Below, piece by piece: positions 35,598 through 44,071 of a DNA stretch of 64,000 bases. Position numbers and translations under genes: made by a program. Below the pieces are notes generated by a model. It was not told the DNA's origin and did not search any database. It was given only the letters and a program-made list of their open reading frames with translations. Location of the stretch: contig CAZSKU010000009.1 in NCBI GenBank assembly GCA_964607515.1, forward strand, positions 1 through 64,000. Direction: 5' to 3'. Source of the stretch: UBA6080 sp964607515. Lineage in GTDB: Bacteria; Fermentibacterota; Fermentibacteria; Fermentibacterales; JCC-6. Position 1 is the stretch's first letter, and each line of letters opens with the position of its first letter.

Positions 35598-36300
35598 GCC
35601 CCTCCGTCAGCACCCCGCACAGGGCGCGGACCAGGAATTCGTACATAACCCTGCCTTTCTCCACCGACACCGAGGAGAGGTCTCCTCCGACGCCTCCTTC
35701 CGGGTACGCCCTGCGGTACAGCTCCGGATCGTCGGGCATGCCCCGGAAGGAAGGGTACTTCCCTTTGAATTCTCCGGGGGGTGATTCCCCCAGAAGAAAC
35801 CACACCATGGAAACCTCCGCGGCGGTTACATGATGGCCGCTGTTCGGAAACAGCTCCCGCTCAAGTTCCCAGGCGCCGGGCAGTTGCCACCACCCGAGGT
35901 AGCGGGCTTCGAGAAGCCCGTGGTCGCCGGCGCATGCCTGCTCTCCGGCGGTTCTGTTGCCGCCGTGACCGCTTATAATCAGGCATCGCCGGAACCCGTT
36001 GCGCGCAGCCGCCGTAAGTATTCCGGAATACAACCCGGCCAGAAGGTCGGAGGAAACGGAGAATGTGCCCGGAAAACCCTCGTGACAGCGGGAGTAGCCA
36101 AAGGGCATGCACGGCAGCACCGGCGTTCCCGTGGCTTTTCCGGCCTCGCCGCAGAGCCGGCGGGCGATGATGGCGTCGCAACCCAGTGGGGCTTCACTGC
36201 CATGCTGCTCCAGGCTCCCCACGGGAAAAAGTACTGTGTCGGCGGATTCAAGGCTCGTCGAAATCGCAAGTTCGTATTCCATGGGGGTGAATATATGCAA
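35590..36300 (-). CDS. Creatininase-family metal-dependent amidohydrolase
   Basis: A 236-residue protein with the family motifs FPVGSLEQHG, APLGCDAI, ISGHGGN and HVTAAEVSM, whose Glu, His and Asp residues bind two metal ions. Members act on creatinine or on cyclic amides such as mycofactocin and riboflavin precursors (FAPy deformylase); the substrate is unknown here. It starts with TTG at 36300, or possibly ATG at 36282. It is divergent from the CofE-like gene with overlapping 5-prime ends. Confidence 0.85.
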   Translation of the reverse strand: MHIFTPMEYELAISTSLESADTVLFPVGSLEQHGSEAPLGCDAIIARRLCGEAGKATGTPVLPCMPFGYSRCHEGFPGTFSVSSDLLAGLYSGILTAAARNGFRRCLIISGHGGNRTAGEQACAGDHGLLEARYLGWWQLPGAWELERELFPNSGHHVTAAEVSMVWFLLGESPPGEFKGKYPSFRGMPDDPELYRRAYPEGGVGGDLSSVSVEKGRVMYEFLVRALCGVLTEGHG

Positions 36301-36984
36301 TCGGAGGTCGTCTCCGGGGGAAAGAAATGGCTGAGAATACCTTTCCGAACCAGGCTCATTCTCCGGGGCGATGATCTGGAGGACGCCCTGCGGGAAGGGT
36401 TGCGGGAAGCCGGGTTGACCCCGGAGCCGTCCGATGTTCTGTTCGTGAGTGAGAAGGCCGTAGGAGCAAGCCAGGGAAGGTATTTCCTGCTGGATGAGGG
36501 TGAGATCAGGCCGGGCAGACTGGCGGTGCTCCTTTCCCGGTACGTGACCAGGACTCCGGCGGGAATCGGGCTGGGCATGCCCGAGACCATGGAGTGCGCC
36601 ATACGGGAGTGCGGAGCCCCGAGGATCATCCTGGCGGCGGTAGTAGGAGCCCTGGGAAGGCTACTGGGACGCCGAGGGGACTTCTACCGGGTTGCCGGTC
36701 CCAGGGCCAGATCCATAGACGGACCCACCGGGGGAACCATCCCGCCCTTCAACCGTGCGGTCAGTCTCGCCCCGTCGGACCCGATGGGGGTTGCCGGCAA
36801 ACTGGCTGAAAGGTTCCGCTGCCGTGCGGCCGTGGTGGACATAAACGACCTGGGGGGCAACATTCTGGGGATTTGGCCGAAGAACATGGATAAGAACCTG
36901 CTGATTCAGATCCTGTCGGACAATCCCCTGGGGCAGGGGACCCAGCAGACCCCGGCTGGAATCATCAGACAGGTGTCTACCTGA
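36295..36984 (+). CDS. CofE-like (coenzyme F420-0:L-glutamate ligase family) protein
   Basis: A 229-residue protein related to F420 gamma-glutamyl ligases: LFVSEKAVGASQGRYF, DGPTGGTIPPFNRAV, AAVVDINDLGG and the C-terminal NPLGQGTQQTP. Members in organisms lacking F420 are of unknown use. No other F420 or folate gene is in the window. GGGGGTGA precedes the ATG at 36295. The start region overlaps the divergent creatininase-like gene by six bases. Confidence 0.75.
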   Translation: MQSEVVSGGKKWLRIPFRTRLILRGDDLEDALREGLREAGLTPEPSDVLFVSEKAVGASQGRYFLLDEGEIRPGRLAVLLSRYVTRTPAGIGLGMPETMECAIRECGAPRIILAAVVGALGRLLGRRGDFYRVAGPRARSIDGPTGGTIPPFNRAVSLAPSDPMGVAGKLAERFRCRAAVVDINDLGGNILGIWPKNMDKNLLIQILSDNPLGQGTQQTPAGIIRQVST

Positions 36985-37348
36985 TCCCCAGAACCTTCTC
37001 CAGGGCGCCGTTCAGAACCGACACGATGACCGCAGCCAGCACCGCCCACCAGAAACTGGCTACATGAAAGCCCGGAAGCCACCAGGATGCCATTAGCAGT
37101 ATCAGCCCGCTCACCAGTAACCTGGCCAGGCCCAGGGTGAGGATGATCAGCGGACATGTGATGAAGGACAGAAGCGGCCCCAGTAGGAAGTTCAAAAGGC
37201 CCACCAGAAGCGCCGTTAGAACCACGCTCCAGAAACCCTCGAACACCATTCCCGAACCCAGAATCAGGCTTGTCAGGTAGAGGCTCAACCCTGAGACAAT
37301 CCACGCCAGGATCAGGCCGCCCCTTCTGTTCTCCCCGCGTGACGCCAT
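36977..37348 (-). CDS. Small membrane protein, holin 4_2-like family
   Basis: A 123-residue protein with four helices, of the PF04020 (phage holin 4_2 superfamily/YvlD) type: FWSVVLTALLVGLLNFLLGPLL, a PLIILTLGL segment, and WWLPGFHVASFWWAVLAAVIVSVLN. Despite the name, chromosomal members are not lysis proteins; they are small membrane proteins of unclear role. AAAGGAGGGA lies before the ATG at 37348. It is convergent with the CofE-like gene, overlapping by 8 bp. Confidence 0.88.
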   Translation of the reverse strand: MASRGENRRGGLILAWIVSGLSLYLTSLILGSGMVFEGFWSVVLTALLVGLLNFLLGPLLSFITCPLIILTLGLARLLVSGLILLMASWWLPGFHVASFWWAVLAAVIVSVLNGALEKVLGIR

Positions 37349-37374
37349 GTTCCCTCCTTTTCGGCCGTGCGTGC

Positions 37375-37403
37375 TTGACAGGAATATACGTCTTTGCGAT
37401 AAT
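37375..37403 (+). promoter_or_regulatory. Consensus promoter for tRNA-Gln
   Basis: TTGACA (37375-37380), a 17-bp spacer and GATAAT (37398-37403) sit 11 bases before the tRNA. It is the best match to the sigma-70 consensus in the window. Confidence 0.8.
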
Positions 37404-37414
37404 TCCGACTCCAT

Positions 37415-37488
37415 TGGCGGGTCGTCCAATGGTAGGACTGCGGACTCTGGATCCGCCTATCGGGGTTCGAATCCCTGCCCGCCAGCCA
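37415..37488 (+). tRNA. tRNA-Gln (anticodon CTG)
   Basis: A complete 74-nt cloverleaf including an encoded CCA end. The acceptor TGGCGGG pairs with CCCGCCA, the discriminator is G, and the D arm is GTCC/GGAC. The anticodon stem GCGGA/TCCGC carries loop CTCTGGA with anticodon CTG at 37447-37449, and the T loop is GGTTCGAATCC. It reads the CAG codon. Confidence 0.95.
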
Positions 37489-37491
37489 GTG

Positions 37492-37520
37492 AGCCCCCGG
37501 GGACCTTCCGGGGGCTTGTT
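37492..37520 (+). terminator. Terminator after tRNA-Gln
   Basis: AGCCCCCGG (37492-37500) pairs with CCGGGGGCT (37508-37516) around a 7-base loop, followed by TGTTGTATT. It lies just after the encoded CCA. Confidence 0.75.
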
Positions 37521-37594
37521 GTATTCAACCACATAGTTATCTTTGACATACAAGTGTTTGTTGACTTTGTTTACTCCGTCCCCTGGAGGTTGAG

Positions 37595-39781
37595 ATGCTT
37601 GCGTTCATGCTGGTGATGGTGCTGGGCAGATTTGACAGTGAGACCGGGCTGCCGGTGGAGGGGGGAAACCTGGGGTACGCCCCGGGAATGGAGGCGGCTC
37701 CCTTCGTCCTGGGGCAGGGCGAGTGGACCGGCAACGGCCCGTGGGGCGGCAACGTAAAGGCCCTGGTGGTTTCCCCTGATGACGGAAACCTGGTGCTGGC
37801 GGCCTGCGGGTTCTCCATGGCCTCCGACGCCGGCGGGGTGTGGCGGAGCACCGACGGCGGCGGGGTCTGGGAGTCCACCGGCCTGTTCGGCATCCAGGTG
37901 AACGACGCCTGCGCGGCGCCCGACTCGAAATTCTACGCCGCCACCAGAACCGGACTCTACGTCTCCGAGGACGGCGGGGTTACGTGGTCCACCGTCTCCG
38001 GCATGCCGTCTTCCTACGTTATCAAGATAGGAGCCTCTTCTGCGGACCCGGACCTGCTCATCGCCGGGCTCTCCAGCAACACGGGCATCAGGCGCTCCAC
38101 CGACGGCGGTGATACCTGGCAGGAGGTGGGGCTCAGCACGGGCTACATGAAGGGGTTCGGCTGCGACCCCGACCACCCCGACACAATGTATGTCGCCATG
38201 TCCGGGCTGGCCCAGCCGCTGTACAGGAGCACCGACGGCGGAGCCTCATGGTCGCCCATGGGCCCCGGAGGCTCCGGCTGGGGGCTGCTGGTGGCGCCCT
38301 TCGGCACCGGCGAGACCATCATTCTCACCCACACGGACGGATTCTACGTTTCCCAGGATCATGGAGCCACCTGGGACCTGGCGGTGTCCGGCGGAAGCTA
38401 CGCCCCGGCGGTGTGTGACGGGGACAACCTATACGCGCCGGTGAACTCCGCGGCGGGGGTGTACGAGAGCACCGACGGCGGCCAGACCTGGAACCTGAAC
38501 ACCGCCGGCATCGTGGCCTCCTACTGGCAGGCGGGGTGCGCCTCGTCTGCGGGATACCTGGTTGGACACTACGGCGGGATCTACAGGACCCCGGGGCCGG
38601 GAGAAACCTATGCAGTCTCCCAGCAGGGCATCGGGAACGCCTACGTCCACGCGGTGGCGTACAGCGCCTCCACCGGAACACTCTTCGCCGGCGGCGAGTA
38701 CCACGGCCTCTGGCGGAGCAGCGATCAGGGCGCCAACTGGGACATCGTATTCCCCGGACCCGGCAACTGGACCATCTACGACATCCAGCCCCGGTCGGAC
38801 CTTCACTACCAGGGGCCGGTGATGTACATGGCCACCGCCGGGGGCGTCTACAGGTCCGACGATCACGGGGACAGCTGGGCTCCGGCGGGATTCCCGGGGA
38901 CCCAGGTTACTGCGGTCGCCTTCGACCCCGGCGACCCCGACCGCGCCTGGGCCGGCACAGCCACCACCGGTGTCCACTACACCACCGACGGCGGCCAGAC
39001 CTGGACCGCCGGGAGCGGGCTGCCCTTCGCCCTTTACCCGTCCATTGAACTTACGGATGTTCCCGACCGGGGGCTCAGGGTTCTGGTGTCGTTCCAGCAG
39101 AGCGGAACCGGGGTCTACTGGTCGGACGACGGGGGCGCCACCTTCACCGCGGCTCCCGTGCCCGGCTCATACCACCCGGGGCTTTCCGCCCGGTGGGGCG
39201 GCGACCCGGCGGCATACCTGGCGACCGACGGGGGGATATACCGGTCCTGGGACAGGGGGGAGACCTGGGAGCCGTGCCCGGGTTCCTCCGGGCTGTCCTG
39301 GGCGGTCCTGGGCGAGCAGAACGAACACGTCTTCAACGCCACCGGAAACAACGGAGTGATCTGGAGCCCCGACCAGGGGAACACCTGGCAGCCCATTAAC
39401 ACGGGGATCGAGGGCAGGTGCGTCTGGGACCTGACCTACGGGTCCTCCCCGGCGCAGCTCTTCGCCGGCCTTCGGGGGTTCGGGGTGGTGGAACTCACCG
39501 AGGACCAGCTGGGCATCCAGGGCGACGCCCCCGGGGCGCTGACCCTGAGGGCTTCTCCCAATCCGTCCGGTGGAACCGTCAATCTGACGACGGCCAGGCC
39601 CTTCGGGGGAACCGTGGCCCTGCGGATCTACGATTCCGCGGGAAGGCTTGCGGCATCCCTGGAGGATACGGGCCAGGGGGCGGTGTGGGTTCCCGGGCCG
39701 GGTACGCCGGCGGGGTTGTATCTCGTCAGGGCGTCGTGCTCCGGACGGACCGCGACGGCCAGGGTGGTGCTGCTGCCCTGA
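37595..39781 (+). CDS. Secreted BNR/sortilin-type beta-propeller protein with Por-type sorting domain
   Basis: A 728-residue exported protein. After a short signal peptide come more than ten repeats with the Asp-box-like pattern STDGGxxW or SDDGGATF, which build beta-propeller blades as in sialidase- and photosystem stability-like folds. The last 85 residues read ASPNPSGG, LRIYDSAGRL and AGLYLVR, a type IX secretion (Por) sorting domain seen in the FCB group. It is probably surface-anchored or released. A weak promoter may lie at 37543. Confidence 0.87.
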   Translation: MLAFMLVMVLGRFDSETGLPVEGGNLGYAPGMEAAPFVLGQGEWTGNGPWGGNVKALVVSPDDGNLVLAACGFSMASDAGGVWRSTDGGGVWESTGLFGIQVNDACAAPDSKFYAATRTGLYVSEDGGVTWSTVSGMPSSYVIKIGASSADPDLLIAGLSSNTGIRRSTDGGDTWQEVGLSTGYMKGFGCDPDHPDTMYVAMSGLAQPLYRSTDGGASWSPMGPGGSGWGLLVAPFGTGETIILTHTDGFYVSQDHGATWDLAVSGGSYAPAVCDGDNLYAPVNSAAGVYESTDGGQTWNLNTAGIVASYWQAGCASSAGYLVGHYGGIYRTPGPGETYAVSQQGIGNAYVHAVAYSASTGTLFAGGEYHGLWRSSDQGANWDIVFPGPGNWTIYDIQPRSDLHYQGPVMYMATAGGVYRSDDHGDSWAPAGFPGTQVTAVAFDPGDPDRAWAGTATTGVHYTTDGGQTWTAGSGLPFALYPSIELTDVPDRGLRVLVSFQQSGTGVYWSDDGGATFTAAPVPGSYHPGLSARWGGDPAAYLATDGGIYRSWDRGETWEPCPGSSGLSWAVLGEQNEHVFNATGNNGVIWSPDQGNTWQPINTGIEGRCVWDLTYGSSPAQLFAGLRGFGVVELTEDQLGIQGDAPGALTLRASPNPSGGTVNLTTARPFGGTVALRIYDSAGRLAASLEDTGQGAVWVPGPGTPAGLYLVRASCSGRTATARVVLLP

Positions 39782-39859
39782 GTTCCGCTTTTTTGGAACA
39801 TTTCTGCGGCTGGAGGCTACCATTTCCATACTGTATTCCCTCCATCGCAGAGGTTTCAA

Positions 39860-41164
39860 ATGAAAGCCCTTGTCTGTTCCGCCGTTGCTGCGGCAATGCT
39901 CCTGACTTCCTGCACCATGCCTTCAGCCGATGCCCGGCCGAACGTGCTGGTGATCATCATCGACTCCCTGAGGGCCCGGAATCTCTCCTGTTACGGTTAT
40001 CAGCGGCAGACCACGCCGCATATAGACAGCCTTGCCGGCGAGGGAACCCTCTGGGTGAACTGCCTGTCCCAGGGATCCTGGACGCTTCCCTCGGTCACCT
40101 CGATACTCACCGGGATTTCTGCCCAGAGCCATGGAACCGGAAGAAGAGGCTTTCAGGAGTACCAGCTTCATCCTGACGCCCCCTTCCTACCCGGAATTCT
40201 CCGGGATCGAGGATATCGGACCTACGGTTTCTTCAACGTTCCCCACCTGAGCGAGGCCAACGGATTCAGCAGGGGTTTCGAAAACTATGGGTGCTCATGG
40301 GACGTGGAGCACACTGCGGACATGGTGGTGCGCGACTTCACTCAGTGGGCCGACACCCTGGGCGAAGAAGACAGGTTTTTTGCTGTTCTGCATATCTTCG
40401 ACCCCCACATGCCCTACAACCCCCCGCAGCCCTTCGATGTCCGGTTCGGCCCCAGGGCTGAGGACTTCCGGACGAGATGGCTTACCGATGAAACCGGAGA
40501 AGTCGCCGATCCGGAGAACCTTGGTCACTACATGGACCTCTACGACGGTGAAATAGCCTTCACCGATACCCAATTGGGGGATTTGTTCGCCTTCCTGCGT
40601 TCCAGGGGAATAGCCGGCAACACAGTGGTAGTGGTTATCGCGGACCACGGCGAGGAGTTCCTTGAGCACGGCGGCGTTTTCCACGGGCACTCCTTCTACC
40701 AGGAGGTGATCCACGTACCCCTTATCATATGCGGACCGGGAGTCCCCGCCGGCAGAGTGGACACCGCCTGGGTCGGCCAGTTCGACCTGGCTCCCACCCT
40801 TCTCGGACTTGCAGGTCTCGAAGCGCCCATCGAGATGGAGGGGGTGAGCCTTCTGAACGCGGAACCTATACCGGACAGGATAATCCCCAGCAGCGAGCTT
40901 TTCGATTCCATCGAAGATCTTGATAATCCCTGGGCGTGTTCCGTGGTCAGTCAGGGAATTAAAAACCTCAGACTCGACTACGACACGGCCTTCGTGGATA
41001 TGATCACGGACCTGAGGGAAGACCCCATGGAGCTGGCCTACCGCGGGGCGGAGAATTCGGCCCTAGCCGACGGTTACATGCTGTTGCCCAGGCTGTGGGA
41101 ACCCATCCCCTCAGAGCAGGATTCGGCAGGCAACCCCATTCTCAGGGATCTGGGTTACTTCTGA
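39860..41164 (+). CDS. Sulfatase-fold lipoprotein (alkaline phosphatase superfamily)
   Basis: A 434-residue lipoprotein with lipobox LLTSC (Cys18). Metal ligands are visible in VLVIIIDSLRA, FDPHMPY and VIADHGEEFLEH. The usual formylglycine motif CxPxR is replaced by GSWTLPS, with Thr75 as the likely nucleophile. That is more typical of phosphotransferase-like or choline-type relatives than of true sulfatases. It would act on envelope substrates. GAGG precedes the ATG. It meets the next gene tail to tail with 1 bp between them. Confidence 0.85.
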   Translation: MKALVCSAVAAAMLLTSCTMPSADARPNVLVIIIDSLRARNLSCYGYQRQTTPHIDSLAGEGTLWVNCLSQGSWTLPSVTSILTGISAQSHGTGRRGFQEYQLHPDAPFLPGILRDRGYRTYGFFNVPHLSEANGFSRGFENYGCSWDVEHTADMVVRDFTQWADTLGEEDRFFAVLHIFDPHMPYNPPQPFDVRFGPRAEDFRTRWLTDETGEVADPENLGHYMDLYDGEIAFTDTQLGDLFAFLRSRGIAGNTVVVVIADHGEEFLEHGGVFHGHSFYQEVIHVPLIICGPGVPAGRVDTAWVGQFDLAPTLLGLAGLEAPIEMEGVSLLNAEPIPDRIIPSSELFDSIEDLDNPWACSVVSQGIKNLRLDYDTAFVDMITDLREDPMELAYRGAENSALADGYMLLPRLWEPIPSEQDSAGNPILRDLGYF

Positions 41165-41165
41165 G

Positions 41166-42251
41166 CTACATCAGGCAGTAAAGGGCCCCGTCAAGACTGC
41201 CGAAGTACACCCTGCCGTCCTGAATGAATGGTGAGGAACTCACCGGGCCGTCGGTTCTGAATCTCCACAGCTCTTCACCGGAGGAAGCGTCCAGGCAGTA
41301 GAGGTTGCCGTCAAGGCTTCCAACGTAAACCGCCCCGTTGGAAAGCGCCGGAGAAGAAATGATTTCGTCCCCGGTATGAAAGCTCCATTCAAGGGAGCCG
41401 TCGCGGATATCCAACGCGACGATTTCACCCTCCGTGGTGCCCAGGATGACCGACTCCCGGGACACAACCGGCGAACTCACCATTCCGGCAGCGATTCGGG
41501 CCACCCACTTCTCACTGCCGGCGGCTGTCTCCAGGGCAAACACCGATCCCTCGTAAGTGCCGAAGTACACGACTCCGTCGGATACGGCGGGGGTCGAGAA
41601 AATCTCATGACCCGCATCCATGCTCCATATCTCCTGACCGGTGGCGATGTTCACCGCATGGAAGATCATGTCCAACCCGCCGAAATACATTATGCCGTCG
41701 GCAACTGCGGATGAGGAGAAGATCTCCCCATCCGTACCGAATCTCCACAACTCCCTTCCCGTTTCCAGGCTGAAAGCTCTCATGTAAGTGTCGAAGCCGC
41801 CTATGTAGACCACTCCATCGTGAATGAGAGGGGAGGCGACGACTTCATTTTCGGTGCGCCGTTTCCAGGCGAGTTCGCCGGAAAGCGCGTCCAGCGCATA
41901 GATGTAGCCGTCCCAGCTGCCGAACACCACCTTGCCGCCGGCAATCGCCGGGGAGGAAGAAACTTTCCCGTCGGTCTGGAAGGACCACCTCTTGTCTCCC
42001 GTGTCCGAGTCGACGCAGTAGACTTTCCTGTCCCAGCTTCCGACGAAAACAAGATTGTCCGCCATTACGGGGGACGAGCTGATCTCCCCGGGGGTCTGGA
42101 ACTTCCATGCAAGGCTGTTCAAATCCCTGGGGCCGGAGGAATCGAAGGTCCCGTTCCGTTCGGCCCCCCCCCGGAACATCGCGGCGGATTCTTTCTCACA
42201 GGCGGATAGCGTTGACAGAAGTAACACCAATCCGATAATAAAACACTTCAT
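41166..42251 (-). CDS. PQQ-repeat beta-propeller lipoprotein (BamB-like)
   Basis: A 361-residue lipoprotein with lipobox LSACE (Cys18). Eight near-identical propeller units of about 40 residues carry the pattern SSPxxxxGxVxFGSxDGxxYxLDxxxGxxxW. It resembles BamB and PQQ dehydrogenase propellers but lacks catalytic residues, so it is more likely a binding or scaffold protein at the outer membrane. The repeats are unusually regular, suggesting recent internal duplication. Confidence 0.85.
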   Translation of the reverse strand: MKCFIIGLVLLLSTLSACEKESAAMFRGGAERNGTFDSSGPRDLNSLAWKFQTPGEISSSPVMADNLVFVGSWDRKVYCVDSDTGDKRWSFQTDGKVSSSPAIAGGKVVFGSWDGYIYALDALSGELAWKRRTENEVVASPLIHDGVVYIGGFDTYMRAFSLETGRELWRFGTDGEIFSSSAVADGIMYFGGLDMIFHAVNIATGQEIWSMDAGHEIFSTPAVSDGVVYFGTYEGSVFALETAAGSEKWVARIAAGMVSSPVVSRESVILGTTEGEIVALDIRDGSLEWSFHTGDEIISSPALSNGAVYVGSLDGNLYCLDASSGEELWRFRTDGPVSSSPFIQDGRVYFGSLDGALYCLM

Positions 42252-42331
42252 GGGATGCCTTCCGATGCGGAGAATCGATGAAGAGACAACAGAGAGGCCT
42301 ATTCAGAGGAATTGGAAAAGGTTCCCGAAAC

Positions 42332-44020
42332 TTAGGAAAGGTCCCCGGGACGAATCCCGTCCAGGGGCTCCTCTATGGCTATCATCCCGAGGAGCCTGCC
42401 CGAGGAATCCCTTAGGGGCTGGGCGCTCACGGTCACCGGGCCTGACAGGATCCTGATGGCTACGGGTTTCGCGCCGCCACGTTTCCATCCCTCCACCGCT
42501 TCGGCCAGCGGAAGATGGTCGTCGGAGTGGAGAACCGCCGAGAGTTCTCCTCCTCTGACGCTCTCCGGAGGAATCTCCATCTCCCTGGACAGAACGGGGT
42601 TGATGTAGACCACGATGCCGTCCGCATCGGTCACGACGATCCCCCGGGTCTCCACCTCGAGCACCGCCCGGAACAGGGCTCCGTTTCTGCGGAGTTCCTG
42701 TTCGGCCCGGTACCTGCTGATGGCCAGGGCCACGTGTTCCGCGATCCTGGCCAGCAGGGAGAAATCATCGCCGGTGTAGGCGTTCACCATGTCGTAGCTC
42801 TGAACGGCAAGAACCCCCCAGGTTCCCGAGGAGTCCCCGAGGGGAACGCCCATCCACTGCTCCGGAGGGGTTCCCGTCTCCCTGATGAGACCCCTGGCGC
42901 TCATCTCGTGGAAATCCCTGCGGGTCAGCAGTCTGGGCTGTCCGGAGGAGCGCACCAGGTCGGTGATGGTCCCCTCCATGTATCCCGGAATGGTGAATCC
43001 CACGGCTCCGTCGCTCTGGTCCACAGAGTAGGGGAAAGAGTAGGAGTTGTCCTGGTGGTCGTAGAAGGCGAAACAGAGATTCGGGGTGTGGAACAGCCGG
43101 GAGAGATGGGCGTGGATTCCCTCCAGAAGCCCGAACATGGACTGGGCGGTCCCCGACGCCTCGGTGATGGAATGGAGCACGGCCTGGACGGTCTCCGCCT
43201 TCTGCCTCTCGGCCACCTCAAGAAGCAGCATGTCGTTGGCCCGGGTGAGTTCCCCGGTCTTCTCGTCCACCATCTCCTGCAGACGGTTCCTGTAGCTCAT
43301 CAACTCGTCCTCGGCCTGTTTCCTCTTGGTGATGTCCAGCACCACGGCGTCGAACAGCAGCGTTTCCCCGGACTCTCCGGCCACTCCGTAGGCGCTTATG
43401 GAGACCCATATCCTGGTGCTGTCCCGGCGGATCCACTGGGCTTCCATGCCGGTCACCGTATCGTTCTCCATTAGACTCTGAAGCAGTCGTTCCCGGTCCG
43501 ACGGGTCCACCCATGTGTCGGGAATCTTGGCGTTGAACAGGTCGTACTCGTTCTCGTACCCGAGCATGTCCACCAGGGGTCTGTTCACGGAAATGATGTT
43601 GCCCGACCGGGCGGCCCTGAAGAAGCCCACCGGAATCCCGGGGGAAATCGTCACCAGGGAAAGGTTCCTGTCCCGAAGGGTCTGCTCCATGAACCCCTTC
43701 TCGGTCTCGTCCCGGAAGCTGGCCAGGATCATCCCCTCCATCTGGTGGAGCACCACCCGGTAGACGTACCGGTATTTGTCGGTGTTCAGGGCCAGGCTCA
43801 CCGGGGAGGTGTGCCCCTGGATCTCCAGTTCGTAGAGGAGCGAGGGCAGCACCCCGTCCGACTGCTCCATTCCCGCAAGCACCCGGTCCAGAGTCATCCC
43901 GGGGGCGTCGCCGAAGGCTTCCGAAAAGGCTCTGTTGGAGTCCGCGAGCTTCAGGTGTCTGTCGAAAACCGCCAGGGCGGTGTCGTCGAGAAAGCGGGAG
44001 AAATGCTCAATCGGATTCAA
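42332..44020 (-). CDS. PAS-PAS-GAF-PAS signalling protein without an output domain
   Basis: A 562-residue cytoplasmic protein. Residues about 5-125 and 130-250 form PAS domains, the second with the PAC motif ISAYGVAGESGETLLFDAVVLDIT. A coiled coil follows (residues about 250-285), then a GAF domain (about 290-435) and a last PAS (about 440-560). It ends with LGMIAIEEPLDGI and lacks histidine kinase, GGDEF, EAL or HTH domains. It may act by protein binding. Confidence 0.8.
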   Translation of the reverse strand: MNPIEHFSRFLDDTALAVFDRHLKLADSNRAFSEAFGDAPGMTLDRVLAGMEQSDGVLPSLLYELEIQGHTSPVSLALNTDKYRYVYRVVLHQMEGMILASFRDETEKGFMEQTLRDRNLSLVTISPGIPVGFFRAARSGNIISVNRPLVDMLGYENEYDLFNAKIPDTWVDPSDRERLLQSLMENDTVTGMEAQWIRRDSTRIWVSISAYGVAGESGETLLFDAVVLDITKRKQAEDELMSYRNRLQEMVDEKTGELTRANDMLLLEVAERQKAETVQAVLHSITEASGTAQSMFGLLEGIHAHLSRLFHTPNLCFAFYDHQDNSYSFPYSVDQSDGAVGFTIPGYMEGTITDLVRSSGQPRLLTRRDFHEMSARGLIRETGTPPEQWMGVPLGDSSGTWGVLAVQSYDMVNAYTGDDFSLLARIAEHVALAISRYRAEQELRRNGALFRAVLEVETRGIVVTDADGIVVYINPVLSREMEIPPESVRGGELSAVLHSDDHLPLAEAVEGWKRGGAKPVAIRILSGPVTVSAQPLRDSSGRLLGMIAIEEPLDGIRPGDLS

Positions 44021-44071
44021 ACGGATGCCTCCGTCGCTCGTCTGCCCCGGGGCGATGTGCCCGGGGAGTCG

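Noticed and set aside
36977..37348. Phage holin
   Set aside because: The family name contains 'holin', but there is no lysis or phage gene nearby; chromosomal members of this family are ordinary small membrane proteins.
37415..37488. Integration site for a mobile element at the tRNA
   Set aside because: No integrase, direct repeat of the tRNA end or compositional break was seen on either side.
39860..41164. Typical formylglycine sulfatase
   Set aside because: No C/S-x-P-x-R motif; the position has WTLPS with Thr as the probable nucleophile.
41166..42251. Quinoprotein dehydrogenase
   Set aside because: Only propeller repeats are present; the catalytic Asp/Glu and cytochrome regions of PQQ dehydrogenases are missing.
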